Positions 28,250-40,600 of a stretch of DNA of 64,000 bases are shown here, one piece after another; the stretch's first letter is position 1; each line of letters begins with the position of its first letter. Where the stretch lies: the NCBI GenBank assembly GCA_947561715.1, contig OX387205.1, positions 14,141,001-14,205,000 on the forward strand, in the 5' to 3' direction. The position numbers and the translations under genes were made by a program. This DNA is from Ascidia mentula. Taxonomy: Eukaryota > Chordata > Ascidiacea > Phlebobranchia > Ascidiidae. Below the pieces are notes generated by a model. That model was not told the DNA's origin and did no database searches. It saw only the letters and a list, made by a program, of their open reading frames with translations.

Positions 28250-30321
28250 TCTTAGTTGTGATTTCTTGGTATTCTTTGATGCAACTGTCGACAATACCTT
28301 GTTTTATTAATGTTGAAGTTACCGTTGTTAAGATATAACAATTACCTGTTGCTGCAATTGCATCCGACGACTGTAGGTTGGTTTTTAATTGAAAGTAAGC
28401 GCAACGAGATACGACCTTAGCCCTCCGCCAAACCGCTGCGCTTGGACTAACGGACGGAGTAAAAGATTCGAAAAACGCAATTTCAGTGAAGTTTGCGCCA
28501 ATTACCAAAAGGTAAATCCCCTGTTTTTTTGCGCTCCTCCCGTTTTTTTGCGCAAGAGGAGCGACGGAGAAGCGCTCAATCCGTTCGCAGGAATTCGCTA
28601 CGGTTTCAATCCACTTGGAACAGACGAACACGAAGGTTTCATGTGTGTGGTTTTGTTAAGTTTGTCACCTTGCATTAGATATATAATAAACATTAAAAGA
28701 CAAGTCCTTGACATTAGATGTAAAGTTGTTTTAGGTGTATACCGTTCACATTGCATGCAACCCTTTGAATATATTACAACTGTTTAAACCTTATCCCTAG
28801 GCAAATTCATACCTACCTTTAAAAACTCTATGCAGATGGCATATTGCAAGGCTGTTACTCTCGACTTGGTATGTAACATATCGCCATATACTTGCATTTG
28901 GCACTCCCGCCCTACCCCCTGACAAAAATCATGAAAAAGACGGGAAGTAAGCGCGCTCTACGCGGTCAAACGTGTGACCGGAGCCCAAGCGCAGAATTGT
29001 CGCTTAAATTTGTTCGTCTATCGAAAATTGCGTATCGAAATAGATACTTTTGAATAAATGGTGTAATAAAGGTGTTGCGATTTGAGTATGAGGTAACATT
29101 CCCTCTTAATATGAATGAAGGTAGTTTATAATTCTCGAGCCATTTTGTTTTAAACTTGATTCAACACTTGATCCGAAAATTTTTCCAGAATAAATAAATT
29201 TTCAATTAAATCCAACAAGAATTAATTGCTACGGAAAGTTCGAATCGTATTCCCTGTTGTAAACCCTGGTATTAAGGCACAAATCCTTAAAGCAACTCAG
29301 AAACCACGGAAAGAATCACTTTTCAATTGAATAAAAAGTTCCACGGCCTTTGGTTTTTACACGCCTCAATTTTTAGATGTTTATTGAACTGCAATTTTGT
29401 TGGAAGTGAGCTTGCCCTGTTTCTTACTTGCGAATACAGAGCAACCTTTTCCAAAACCCAAATGGTTGTCTGCTAAATAACTCAAAGCGTCGTCTTAATA
29501 AAAGCAGCCCCAAAACTACAGTATGATTAGCATTAAATTGCAGCAAAAAAAAAACTTAATTTTGTTTCTTGTACTCTGTCCCTATGCTATGTTTGTGTTT
29601 ATTTTTGATTAGAAACTGTTACGAGGCTACGTCTCGTTCCGACATTGCGGTGAAAGAAAGTATGAGAGAAAATACGACGTTTGACGTAGTTGTCTCCGCG
29701 GCAACGAACCGCGCTTAGTGTGCGTTTTTTAACAACTCAAGGGTCATATTGATTTTGAACATTTTTCTTGTTGTTTTTAAAGTTTGTACGAATTTGTTTG
29801 TAAATTGCAACCAAAGAAGGATTTTAAATTCTTTCAGCATTTGCTACTTTTGTTGACCTGTAACTTCTTTAAATTACTTTAATAAACGAAGCATCCAGTA
29901 AATTTTATTACCAGCGAAAATTGCAAACACTGCCTTTATGACAAACTGAAATCTCACATATTTTAATGATCGCGTTTAATTATTCCACCTATTATGACGT
30001 AATTAACTTTGTTCATCATAGAAGCAGTCATGATGCGTGACAAACTAGGTTTTTACTTTCGAATAAATGAAATCGAAATAGTGCAAAACTAAACGAAATG
30101 AAACTGCGCAGGCCCTTCATATTTAGCGATTTTAGCTCTCGTATTCTGCAATGCCTTGGCTCCGAAGCCTGTGAACCGCATTGTTCAAACAAAACTAACA
30201 TTTTTCGACGCAGTTGATCACGCAGATTATTTATTTATATGAACGCCGAACATGCGTCAAACAACTTCTTACAAAATAAGACATATACAGCAAAATAGGC
30301 AGAGACATATACAGCAAGTTC
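28250..30321. repeat. Spacer with 17.8-kb-like and 20-kb-like segments
   Basis: 28250-28790 matches 17700-18200; overlapping open frames on both strands here (28245-28631 minus, 28389-28787 plus) look incidental. 28850-29150 resembles 27650-27850. 29150-29980 has no recognisable gene. 30000-30321 repeats 27780-28100. Confidence 0.6.
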
Positions 30322-30456
30322 TTAGAACACTAATGCTCGGACAGTTATTGTAATGGTGACAGTTCCATCTGCAGCATAGACTTCTTCAATTTTTACGACA
30401 TATTGGCTGCCGTGGATCGAAATCCTTTCATAACTTTCCATGAAACATCCCGACAT
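30322..30456 (-). CDS. Small unrecognised protein, family A copy 4
   Basis: 44 codons from ATG 30456 (MSGCFMESYERISIHG to VRALVF). It ends two residues earlier than the others because of a short deletion. KKEI precedes the ATG in frame, as in copies 2, 5 and 6. It is divergent from ENDOG copy 2, with about 0.5 kb between starts. Confidence 0.5.
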   Translation of the reverse strand: MSGCFMESYERISIHGSQYVVKIEEVYAADGTVTITITVRALVF

Positions 30457-30950
30457 GATTTCCTTCTTAGTTGTGATTTCTTGGTATTCTTTATTGTAAC
30501 TGTCGACAACATGCGTTGTTTTATAAAAAAAAACCTATGTTAGAATATATGTTTAGTATATGACAATTACCTGTGGCTTGCAATCCGACGACATTAGGTT
30601 GTTGATTAAGAAGAAAGATGAGACAACTACGCCTAACAACTGCAATGTGACGAAAAAAAATCCCTTGAACCAGAAAGAAAAAAGGAATACGGTGCGTGCT
30701 AGGTAGTGCGTGGAACACGAAACGCCGTGGAACTGTTCAGCGCTGAGTTTTATGGAGTAGTGGGCTGCAGTAATATTTTTATGTTATTCACGGCAGGCGA
30801 TTGGCCAATTTATAGATTTTTTTGTCCAACTGGTGTTGTTGAATTTTTTCTTCTGTGCAATGTTACTTGATCTCAAAGAATCTGTTTTTTAGGCATCGAG
30901 GTCTTTAAATGTAGAACTGTGTGTTTGTATGACATAACCTGCATGACGTC

Positions 30951-33900
30951 ATGAAGAAAGGGGTCCTTGGCCTGGTGGGGGCTTTTATGGCCGGGGGTCT
31001 TGTGGGGTTGGAGTTGGAACGAGGAAACGTGTTGGGTTATTTAGAATGGGTGAAGGGTGTTAAAGCTGCTGAACCGACCAGACCATCTCAGATCATGAAG
31101 TACGGATTCCCAAGCAACGAAAACATCAAAGTAAACTTGAAATATTTACTATTTTTACCCTTTTTCTTAAGCTATTGAATAAGAAAAAATAAATTACAAA
31201 AAAACAATTTTTAGGGCAAACTTTGCTGTCACTATAATTTATTATGTGGTTTGGCAGCAGTAATTTATAACTTAAATTTATTGTAACATGTCTCGGAAAA
31301 AGTACGAAAAATTTATAATAAAATATGTCGTAATGAAGGTAATGTGAGAACAATATTTGTTTTAGGTTCGTGAAAATTACGTCCTCTCATACGATCGTAG
31401 GAATCGTAATCCCAACTGGGTTTTTGAACATCTTACAAGAGAAATTGTTGAAAAAAATGAAGAAAGCGTCGATCGTTTGAACATCGGTTTCGTTGGTGAG
31501 ATAATATCAACGTTCAAATAACGTGCTTTAATATTTCTACTGCAAAATATTGAAAATTCTAGCTATTCAAACAGTGGTAGTTGCAAAAAACTTTCAGAAA
31601 AACGGTTTTGTTTATTACAGAGTTGTGCAGGTAGTTTTTGCATTTCAACGTTTCATTGTGTTCATGCAGAGGACCAGAGCATTCCGAAGATGTTTCGCTC
31701 AACAAACAGGGATTATTACAGCAGCGGTTACGACAGAGGACACATGGCTGCTGCAGCCAATCATAGGTAGGTTGTAACTAGTAAATTTCCAACCATTAAA
31801 TCATTAATGTAGTTCAAACTCATCACGGTTGAATTGTGATGTTAAACCTTGATGAGTCTCGCTGTATGGCAGTGAAACGTCGGAGAAATAAACTGCGTTA
31901 TGTGTGTGACCAATAGATCAATTCTGTTCGTGACAAACCAAGTGTAAAATTAAATAGCGTTGTTGCTACCGCGGCAAAGCCAAAAAGTCCCGTATATATT
32001 TTTGTAAGTACAATTAACTAACACCACAGTTAAAATAATCGATTAAAAGTAAGGTACGGAAAACAGGTACATTACCAATACGATTGAAATATTTTATCCA
32101 ATGCTGCAGAGCACGAAAGAGTTGGATGGAAGAGACCTTTTTTCTCTCCAATATTTGCCCTCAGTCTCCTCATTTTAACCAGAAGGCGTGGAACAATTTA
32201 GAGAAATACGTCCGAAGTTTGACTTTCCATTACGACAACGTGTACGTGTGTACTGGACCCCTGTATCTACCCATGTAAGTTGGTCGTTTCTATCTATGGC
32301 AAGGAAGGTTAAACGCAAGAGCGGTCAGTGAATGATGTAATTATGTGAGTTAATTATCATTTTCACAGTTTGGCTCTACATTCCTTCATATTGTTTCTAT
32401 TCTTTCGCAATAATTGCCAGGCGTTTTTTCTTATTATGAAATACTCTTATTATACATTTTGGAATAAACTTTTGCAACTTCTGACTCTGCATTGGTTGAC
32501 TTCCTCACTTTCCTTGCGATATATAAACTCATTCAAAACACATTTCCTGTTGAAATAGTATTTGGTGAAGTTTAAACCTGGTTTCATGTTTAGGAAAATG
32601 CCAGATGGGAAGTTGTATGTGACTTACGAAGTATTGGAACCAAACCATGTCTCTGTTCCCACGCATTTCTTCAAGGTATTGTCTTGCTATGAAATACAAC
32701 AATATGTTGAACAACTGATTAGAATCATGCCCATATAATTAGATCTAATGTAATAGATATAGGGTCCTGGTCCTCAAATCGCAACGTGTAGAAAAATCGT
32801 GTTGCTGTTTCGACTTTTACAAATATTGTGTTTCTGCTGTTGCTATTTTGTGGATCAAATGTTTTGAGTTTTTATATTTATTTCAATATAACTGAACTAT
32901 CCTTTCACTATTGACAGAAACAACATGTTTGAAAGCTTGCAAAATCTTACTTTTTCAGGTTGTTTTGTTGGAAACAGGTGGAGATTATACGTTGAAGAGT
33001 TACGTAATGCCTAACAGGGAAGTGGACCCGAATATTCCTGTGAGAGAATTCGAACAACCCATTGAGGCCATAGAAAAATCTTCAGGTATTTTTTTATCAT
33101 GATTTCTTTCTCCTCACAAGCGACGTGATTGTGACGTCAGATGGAACGTCCCGTGTTTGATGAACCGAAACCGCCGGGATCAAAGGTCAGCGTGGAGGTC
33201 AAGAGTGATATGTAACACGTAGAAAGGTAACAGTAAACTGAATAAATTAGGGGTTGCAATTAGTTCACTTGCCTGTTGGCAAACCACACCCAAGTTCTTT
33301 GAGAATAAAAATAAATGAATGCACACGCTGAAAGACACGTATTATCTACACCGCCTGGTACTAGCACAACGTCTGCTCCAACTAATCTAAGCTTTACTTG
33401 CAAACCTGGTGCACAAATAAAAGCTTGTAACATACACCTGCGGTTGTTGGTTACTGACAGAAATTCCGGCGTTGGCTTTAAACTGTGTTGCAATCCGTTC
33501 CCAATGCAATGTTTGTGTTAATTGAAAATGTCGCAAGTTTTTATGCGTTGCAGGTTTTCACGACTTGTTTTAAGTTTTGATGCCGGAAAAAACTGCTGTG
33601 TGTAAAAATATGCGTTCATTATTTTAAGCGAGAAACCCACAATCAAGGTTTCTTAATGTGTTCTGTTTGAACAATTTGTAAAATTTATGTGTTCTGTTGC
33701 TCTATACCAAAATCAAATCGCAAAGAGCCACGTGACAACTGGCACGTGACAACTGGCATTGTAATGCGATAAACAATACGAACAATACCAGACGACCGAG
33801 AGAGATTTCGTGTCCGTCTGGTAATGTTATTTTCATTTGTGCCTTTCTCGTAACCAAAACACACGTTTCATAGTTAGTTGCATTTTGAAATCCGCAATCA

Positions 33901-35730
33901 AGGATTCAAAGATTTTTTCCCGTCGTACTGCGCGACTCTACTCAAACAAATCGACGTTGTTTGAGTCGTAATTAATTAATACGAACGATCTTTCGGCGAG
34001 TTTTTTACTTACCTTATCTTCCGCCGTATACATTCGTTGACTTTTAGTTTTCTTGAATTACTTTCAAAAACGAAAACAATCAAATTTCATGGAACTTTAT
34101 TTTCAGCGAAAACTGCAAAGTCTGCATTTATGACAAACTGAAAACTCACATATTTTAATGATCGCCTTTAATTACGACCCACAAAATTTTGCCTTCGAGA
34201 AATTTTGGCTCAAAAATCGTTGCCGTGTAATTGTGCGAGTTCGTTAAAATTTGTAAACAAAATAAAATTAACATTGTTTCACACAAGTTGGTAAAACTCA
34301 CAAAGCAGAGAATATACACAATGTACAACAAGCATCAGCCCAGCACTTTCATGTTCTTATGTTTCCACAAAAACTCGAATCTTTTCAGTTGTGTCAACGC
34401 TTCCATCTTGTGAATAAACTTTCACAATTTGAACAACGATCTGACGCCTGAAGTTCCAAAACCACTCGTAACTTTCCTCAACACGTTCTGTCATGATTTC
34501 TTGTTTAGTTTCCACGTCTTGGTCAGTTTGCAATAGTATAGCTGTGTGCAGCAGATTGTTTGTTAGAAGTGTTACTTACCCATACGATATATAAATATTA
34601 CCTGTTAGAAAGGCACCACCACCTCTTAGTAAACTTGAAGGTACAGCTGTGAGCAGCAGATTATTGTGACATGCTGAAATAAGACAAATCGAGAGAAATA
34701 GGAAAAAACAGCCCAATGGCAAGAGCCCTATTTGAAAAACGAAACTAAAGTAAACAAACCTGCTCAACCATGAAGAACCGGGAATCCCCGACAACCAACG
34801 GGAACTCCCCGGTCCTTCATGGTTGAGTAGGTTTGTACTCGGCTCCCAACGTTACTTGAACGTCGAATTGACGACAAACTCTATTTCGTGATCAGAATCG
34901 GTTTGGGAAAATTTGGCTTCCAATTAAGGTAGCGTATTCTGACGAAAACGAACCTTTGCGGGTTTTGCAAGCCGGGTCCGCTTCATGGTTGAGTGGGTTT
35001 ACTGTCAACGCTACTTGTCAAACACGATTTGAATGAATACTTTAAATTTATGATGGGTTATTGGTTTGTTCGTTAAATTCACTTGTTGATTTGTAATATG
35101 GTTAGTTTACATTTGATTTCTTATTCATTTTCTTGTTGTGTGGCCCCAGTGGGGAGTATTTTATTGTTTGATCGAAGCCTCACTGTCACCATCTTTACGA
35201 ATAACTAACCAAACAACACAAGAAACTAACTTTTTGTGAATGTTTTTCCTCTATGGCTTGTCAGTAATAACATAGAATATACGTTTCAAAATCAAATTAT
35301 TAGATTTTGTCATGTCACAAAAAGGCAGAAATTTTGTCTTTCATTCGTTTACTTCTGCAGTATATTATGGTATGAAAAAAGTTCATTAACGTAGTTTTTT
35401 GGTGACGAAACTTACATGACCTGCGCTGGTGGCGTTTCAAAACCAGCGTCTCGTGGGTTTAGCCACCACTAGCGGAGAGAACTCGACAATCCAGTATCGC
35501 CCATCCCAAAATGGTTCAAATTCTATGCAACGGACAAACAATAATGTTCATTGTGACCAGAAATTCTTGTGACTTTGTAATGAATGAAATTTAATAAAAC
35601 TGTCAAAATATGACATAGTGAACCCACAAATTGTAAATATTTTTTAGGTTTGTTAATGTTTAGTGGACTTCCACCAAAGATACAGAAAAACATCGTACAA
35701 CCACAAAGCAGAAGATTAAGGACGTTTTAA
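30951..35730 (+). CDS. ENDOG: Endonuclease G, copy 2 (last exon displaced)
   Basis: Exons 30951-31130, 31366-31495, 31670-31766, 32110-32274, 32594-32675 and 32959-33085 are intact with the same lengths and phases as copy 1, including DRGH and HFNQ. The usual intron 6 and exon 7 are missing: right after exon 6 the sequence jumps to post-gene spacer (33120 onward matches 25660 onward). The next exon 7 is at 35648-35730, 2.6 kb downstream, intact and in the correct phase. Splicing to it would give a complete 287-residue protein; otherwise the protein ends shortly after SSG in the intron. A family B gene on the minus strand lies inside this putative intron. Confidence 0.8.
33086..34356. repeat. 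Post-gene spacer inside ENDOG copy 2 intron 6
   Basis: 33120-33720 matches 25660-26240 and 58270-58850, including TGACGTCA (33132) and the satellite-core homologue (33154). 33720-34350 matches 58900-59870 with a large internal difference. A short repeat ACGTGACAACTGGC occurs twice near 33730. Confidence 0.7.
34357..34673 (-). CDS. Unrecognised protein, family B copy 1 (two 3' exons)
   Basis: Minus-strand gene fragment. Exon 34602-34673 follows a TCTTATTTCAG acceptor and ends CTAACAG/GTAATA; exon 34357-34541 follows CACACAG. The phases fit (one base plus two), giving 84 residues: a Leu-rich part (CHNNLLLTAVPSSLLRGGG), then QDVETKQEIMTERVEESYEW, then QIVVQIVKVYSQDGS and KIRVFVET-stop. The last 45 residues align with family A without gaps. 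The first exon is not found. Function unknown; the beta-strand pattern faintly recalls cystatins but the QxVxG motif is missing. Confidence 0.6.
34674..35647. repeat. Hairpin, Penelope remnant and duplicated spacer
   Basis: Matches 60203-61225. It contains a 22-bp inverted repeat (34754-34775 and 34815-34836), then a Penelope remnant (34912-35040) joining the palindrome-spacer sequence to CAAGCCGGGTCCGCTTCAT, and the 35160-35640 block shared with 10690-11200. Confidence 0.75.
34754..34836. repeat. 22-bp inverted repeat flanking CCGGGA/TCCCCGG
   Basis: ACAAACCTGCTCAACCATGAAG pairs with 34815-34836 at 21 of 22 positions, around a 39-nt spacer that is itself partly self-complementary. A second copy is at about 60287-60369. 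Confidence 0.8.
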
Positions 35731-36086
35731 AATTTTCACTTTTATGACATTTCGTGTAAATGAATTCAATCAATATTGCATTCCTCTGTGGTTGCCCTAG
35801 GTATGTTTGTAGATCTTCATGAACTCCATACGTTTGTTAATATTGTTTGGAAATGTGTGCACTTGGGATAAACGCCATATCAATTTAACTATTTTTTTGT
35901 TCGCCGTCTCAAAGGTAAAGTGATTTGTTGTTGAAGTTTCCACTTTGTGTATTTTGCAAATCATGATGTCGGTTGTGTTCGTAATGTATTTTTATCTTCG
36001 TTAATATTACAAAAAAAATCTTCATAACAAAGCTGTATGAGACCGAGAACCCACACCTATACTGGTGTCGCTAAATAGAAATTAAA

Positions 36087-36335
36087 ATGAAGCCTTCATT
36101 TGGTAGACTGGACAGGCAAACATGGTTGGTTATGATCCACAGCAAAGACTCGATTTTTTTGAAAAGTATCTCTACTGGTGGTGAAAGTATGACAAATGGT
36201 TGCACATATTTTCTTTCCGCTACCGGCAGAATATATCTGTACGACCCTGCATTTGTCCGCGAGAACTTAGATGTAATACACACTCCTGATACTTTCTGTG
36301 TGTTCGTAGAGTTTTTTCGTGCATCGCTCAAATAA
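36087..36335 (+). other. Anonymous conserved open block C, copy 2
   Basis: 82 codons on the plus strand ending YLYDPAFVRENLDV, IHTPDTFCVFVEF and SLK-TAA. The C-terminal 45 codons align with 11595-11729. Upstream, sequence equivalent to 11470-11510 is separated from it by about 190 bp, which could be an insertion or an intron without clear GT-AG borders. Unrecognised; the minus strand is open too. Confidence 0.35.
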
Positions 36336-37674
36336 GTTGGGATTTGATTCGAACTTTGTTCGCCATCTTCAGTTTGTTGTGAATGGTAAAGCGTGACATT
36401 TTTCGTGCCCTGTAGTTATTCATTTCGCACCCTGCGACACGCATCAGCGCTGAGGAATGTGATTGGCCGATTTCCCCTATATATGACCGCGATTGTTTTC
36501 TTTTATGGCCAGTCTTATTTCGTACGTGATGTCGTCTCATGCTTTTGTGCAAAAAATCCAACGGTTTTACTGTTAAAGTATGTTGGTTGTAAATCTAACA
36601 AGCTAACAGAATAACAAGGTTGGCAACTGACTAGAGATAATCCAACATTTAAAATATCATTTTAATCAAATGCAAATGCCGCTGATTGCGTATCTGCGTT
36701 AATATCTGCGGAAGTAATGTTGGAAAATCCTCGATTAGCTTCGTTGGCAACTCTTTGGCGTCGGTAGCGAGAAAACTATTTTATTTGACAACCGCTAGGT
36801 GGCGCTACTTTACAAGTCTGATTGGTGCTTACCAGGCGACGGGAGCCTCGGTTTGAATCCCGGTGTGGAAAACAAAATTAGAAAGCGGTGAAAGGTTAAC
36901 TGCAAAGCAAAGTCAAGAAAGATAGTTTTTTTTCTTCGTTGATGAAAGTCAGATGAAGTGTTTTGTGCATCATTCTTTTAACATTTCAGTTTCATTGCGT
37001 TTGCTTTTACAGATTCTGCTTTGTTCGTAAATTGCTACATTTTTTACAAAATACCTACCTGCAGTTAATATTGTTTGTGCCCTATTTCGGGAAAATAACC
37101 TCATCAAACCTCAAGGTTATTGTAGGATATGCAACAAACAGTTGTTGTACTTTTTGTGTCAAAGTCAATTTATAACTCCATGACTTCAGTGATAAATTAT
37201 AAATAAAATTAATAGAAGTAATAAATAAAAAAGTATTAAGTAATAAACAGAAACTGCGCAATGTCAGATGCGCTTAGGAGCCGACCACGACATCCAAGCA
37301 AATTCCGGGAACGCACAATTCATCATCTCTTTTGAAAGCAGCATTGCCAGGTAGTGGCCACATCCTAAAAAAAATCTTGGGTCTCCCAGAGGACTCGTAA
37401 GCCCTCCGAGGCCCAGACACAACACCTACCGACCAAGTGAATCGTAAAATGAAACCCAAATAAATAATAACACTGGTTACCTTACCTTACATAACACTAA
37501 ATGTCACCAAAAACCCAGCACTGCTATCGTCGAAGTTGCTGCATGCCGGTTTACCCAAAACTGCATAATTCCGATCGTTTTGTTGTTGCATAACTTCCTC
37601 GTGTTTAGATAAGCTTTCTGCTGTTAAACTGTTTTGTGATACTTTCTAAACTTAATTTATTAAAAATTTTGCAG
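36336..37674. repeat. 5' flank of MAN1B1, duplicated at 62-63.8 kb
   Basis: 36360-37200 matches 62060-63510 in pieces and 37490-37620 matches 63590-63750. An open frame (36393-36614, NPTVLLLKYVGCKSNKLTE) recurs at 62114-62332. A tRNA-like B-box segment (GGTTTGAATCCCGG) lies at 36860. About 37200-37490 is absent from the 63-kb copy and looks like an insertion. The missing first exons of MAN1B1 should be in or before this stretch, but I could not identify them. Confidence 0.55.
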
Positions 37675-40600
37675 AAAGATCCAGAGCGTCGAAGGCCACC
37701 CAAGATAATAGCTGGTTTAAAAAAAGACAAACAGGTTGGCTGAAATATTTCAAAGGTTTTTTTTTCCAAAAAACTTAAATTTTACCTTCTCGCAAGGTGG
37801 AATTTGATCTGGACTCGGGCAATGACATGCAGATGGTTCCGGTGGAGGACCACAAAGATTTTGAGGATCCTGAAGAGGAAAATGTTGAAGAAGTAAGCTG
37901 ACTAAAGTTTAAATCACTTTAAACCCGTTCCTGGTTTTTGTGCAAAAATGTGTGAGCAAAGTATTCTCATTTCTTATAAAATGGAACTCTTTCAGTTATT
38001 ATTGCAGTCAGGTTTAAAACCTTCTTATGTGAGTCTCATAAAGAGGGGTTTGTAAATGTAAAAAAATGTATCTATTGTAAAACGAAAATACTGTTGCATT
38101 TTTGTAGGGAAATGAACCAGAACAAAAAGAGGAACAGCATGAGCATATTCCAGCCCCAGGTAAGGATAAAAAGGTTGTGAATTCTTCAGTTGCACCCCTT
38201 TCAGTTGCAACTTCAAACTAACGTTTCGGACAAGGACTGATGCAGTTGTATTGTTTATATATATTTTTAATTCACGTTAAATTTTCACATGTAATTTTGC
38301 TTCCAAGGAAGTCTGACTTTAAATAATAAAATAAAACAACACTTTATGTTCCTTATATATTTTTTGCCCAGAAAAACCAAAATACTAATATTGTTGGTTA
38401 AATGTCAAAAGAGAAAAAACAACCAACATTGAATCTGTTGCCATTGCAAAACTAACATAAATACTTTGTCGCAGATTTCCGATATCTATCAGAAACAGAA
38501 CTTTCAACAAAACAGAAATTTGTTGTCAATATGTTCAAACATGCATGGAAGGGGTACAAGCAGTCAGCATGGGGTCACGATCATGCACACCCAATATCAA
38601 AAACACATGATGACTGGTTTGGGGTTGGCCTAACATTGATTGATGCCCTTGATACAATGTACATCATGGGCTTAGAAGAAGTTAAAAAAATGTTTCTGTT
38701 TGGGACATTTGATTGTTTTTGTTTAAAATTATCAATAAAAACGTCATATCATATCAAAAAAATGTAATTTTTTTATCATAAAAAAGGTAGCTTGGTACCG
38801 GTGTGGGCATTGTGTGCCGATTTAAATGCTCACTCTTCTAAAGAATTCAAATTGTGTTTTAAGCAACAAAATCAACATTGTCTTGGTGTTGTTGTGTTTA
38901 AAATTGTGTGACTGTCAATTGTATTTTAATGTTAAGCTAGAACTGTGGCCTATGTTAAACAGTAAATGACAGTTGTCCTAAACAGAAGGTAGATAACAGG
39001 TATTCATTAGCCCACCATTTCCTCTGAATTAACCAAAATGCCAAAAGTATGTGGTTATTTTTTTCAGGCATTGTCATCGTGTTATATTTTAAACTAATAA
39101 AATTATCCGTTGCTGTGTTAAAATTTCTTTTATTAGCAATTGTAATTGTTATCTGAAGAGATCGTTCCAATTCTTATCGCCATAAATAATGTATGGTATA
39201 CAAAACTATGCTCTGTAAAACATGGTCATTAACTGCAATGCTTATTTGCAGAATAAGCAGATGTTCGTGATTATGTTGCAAGCAAGATGTCATTCAATGT
39301 AAATGTTGATGTTAATCTTTTCGAATGCACAATAAGAGTGCTTGGAGCAATGTTAAGTATGTATGAACTTACTGGAGACGCACTTTACCTCAATAAAGCA
39401 GTAAGTCAATTGTTGCTTTGTATTCAACTTTTTTATTAGTGTACTAGTTGGTGAAAAAGATTACTTAAGAAACTATATTCATTGCTACTATGACCAAAGT
39501 TTCAAATTCTGTAAAATGTAACTGTGTAATTTATGCTAAATGTGCCTAACTTGCTGCTTTATTATGCAATAAACATGTATTTTAGAAGAAAATTTGTTTT
39601 CCTAAAGTTATTTTCAAAAACACATTTCTATGTAGACTGACATTGGAAACAGACTTATGCCGGCATTGAGCATGTCTGTATCAGCAGTTCCATTCTCAGA
39701 TGTTAACCTGAAGACAGGAAATGCAAGACCTCCAAAGTGGGGACCAGACAGCACTGTATCTGAAGTCACAACCATTCAAATGGAATTTCGTGAACTTTCA
39801 TTCATAACCAAAAATCCCAAGTACAAGGTGAAATTTGGTGATGTGTTTAGACTTTATTGTTGCTGTGTTTAGACTTTCTTGTATTAAAAGTTCCAGATTT
39901 TAAGCATCGAAGTATATTTGTCCTAACTGTTAAGTATCTGTCTTAACTTTCATGTAAAACACGAAAAGTATTGAATGGATAATTTGATGGATTAGCTATA
40001 CTTTGTGATACAGTATGAGTATAAGAAGCAAATAGCGTCGACTATGGCCATTAATGCCCCCATTTCCTGACCAAGACGTTAAATATAAACTATACTTTGT
40101 TGTTACCAACTAACTCAGTTCGTCTCGCATTAGTTTTGCAAATGATTATCTAATTGTAAAACATTGGACATAATGTAACAAAACACAATGCAACACATCT
40201 ACAGGCTGTAGACTACAGCATATTTTCCAGTCATGAACAGTGAATCATTCTTCTCTTGACTACAGGATGCAGTGGACCGTGTATCGGAACATGTTGCAAG
40301 TTTATCTGGAAAGAAAGGAGGACTGGTACCCATGTGGGTCAATGCTAATACCGGACTGTTCCGTCCTGGTGGCACTTTTACTGTTGGAGCAAGAGCCGAC
40401 AGCTATTATGAATATCTTCTCAAGCAGTGGGTGCAGGTTGGTATTCTGCTGTCACATTTTATAACAACAGAAAAAGCGACATAAGATAAACTTGTAATTT
40501 TTTATGTTAACGGTCATAATAAGGAATGAACTGTGTAAAACAATGGTTTGCCCAACTGATGCATCGCGACATACTGATGTCATTTTATTGTTACTGGGGT

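Noticed and set aside
28245-28787. Overlapping open frames of about 130 codons on both strands
   Set aside because: The equivalent region at 17.7-18.2 kb is interrupted; only the short LQSSDAIAAT segment shows a possible splice context.
34357-34541. Family A/B as cystatins
   Set aside because: A G-x-Q-Y-V-V-K-I stretch and RVF tail faintly resemble stefins, but the QxVxG loop is missing and the spacing is about 10 residues too short. Not enough to name a family.
37274-37459. 61-codon minus-strand frame as a LINE reverse-transcriptase tail
   Set aside because: No RT motif or poly-A tail recognised; composition alone is not evidence.
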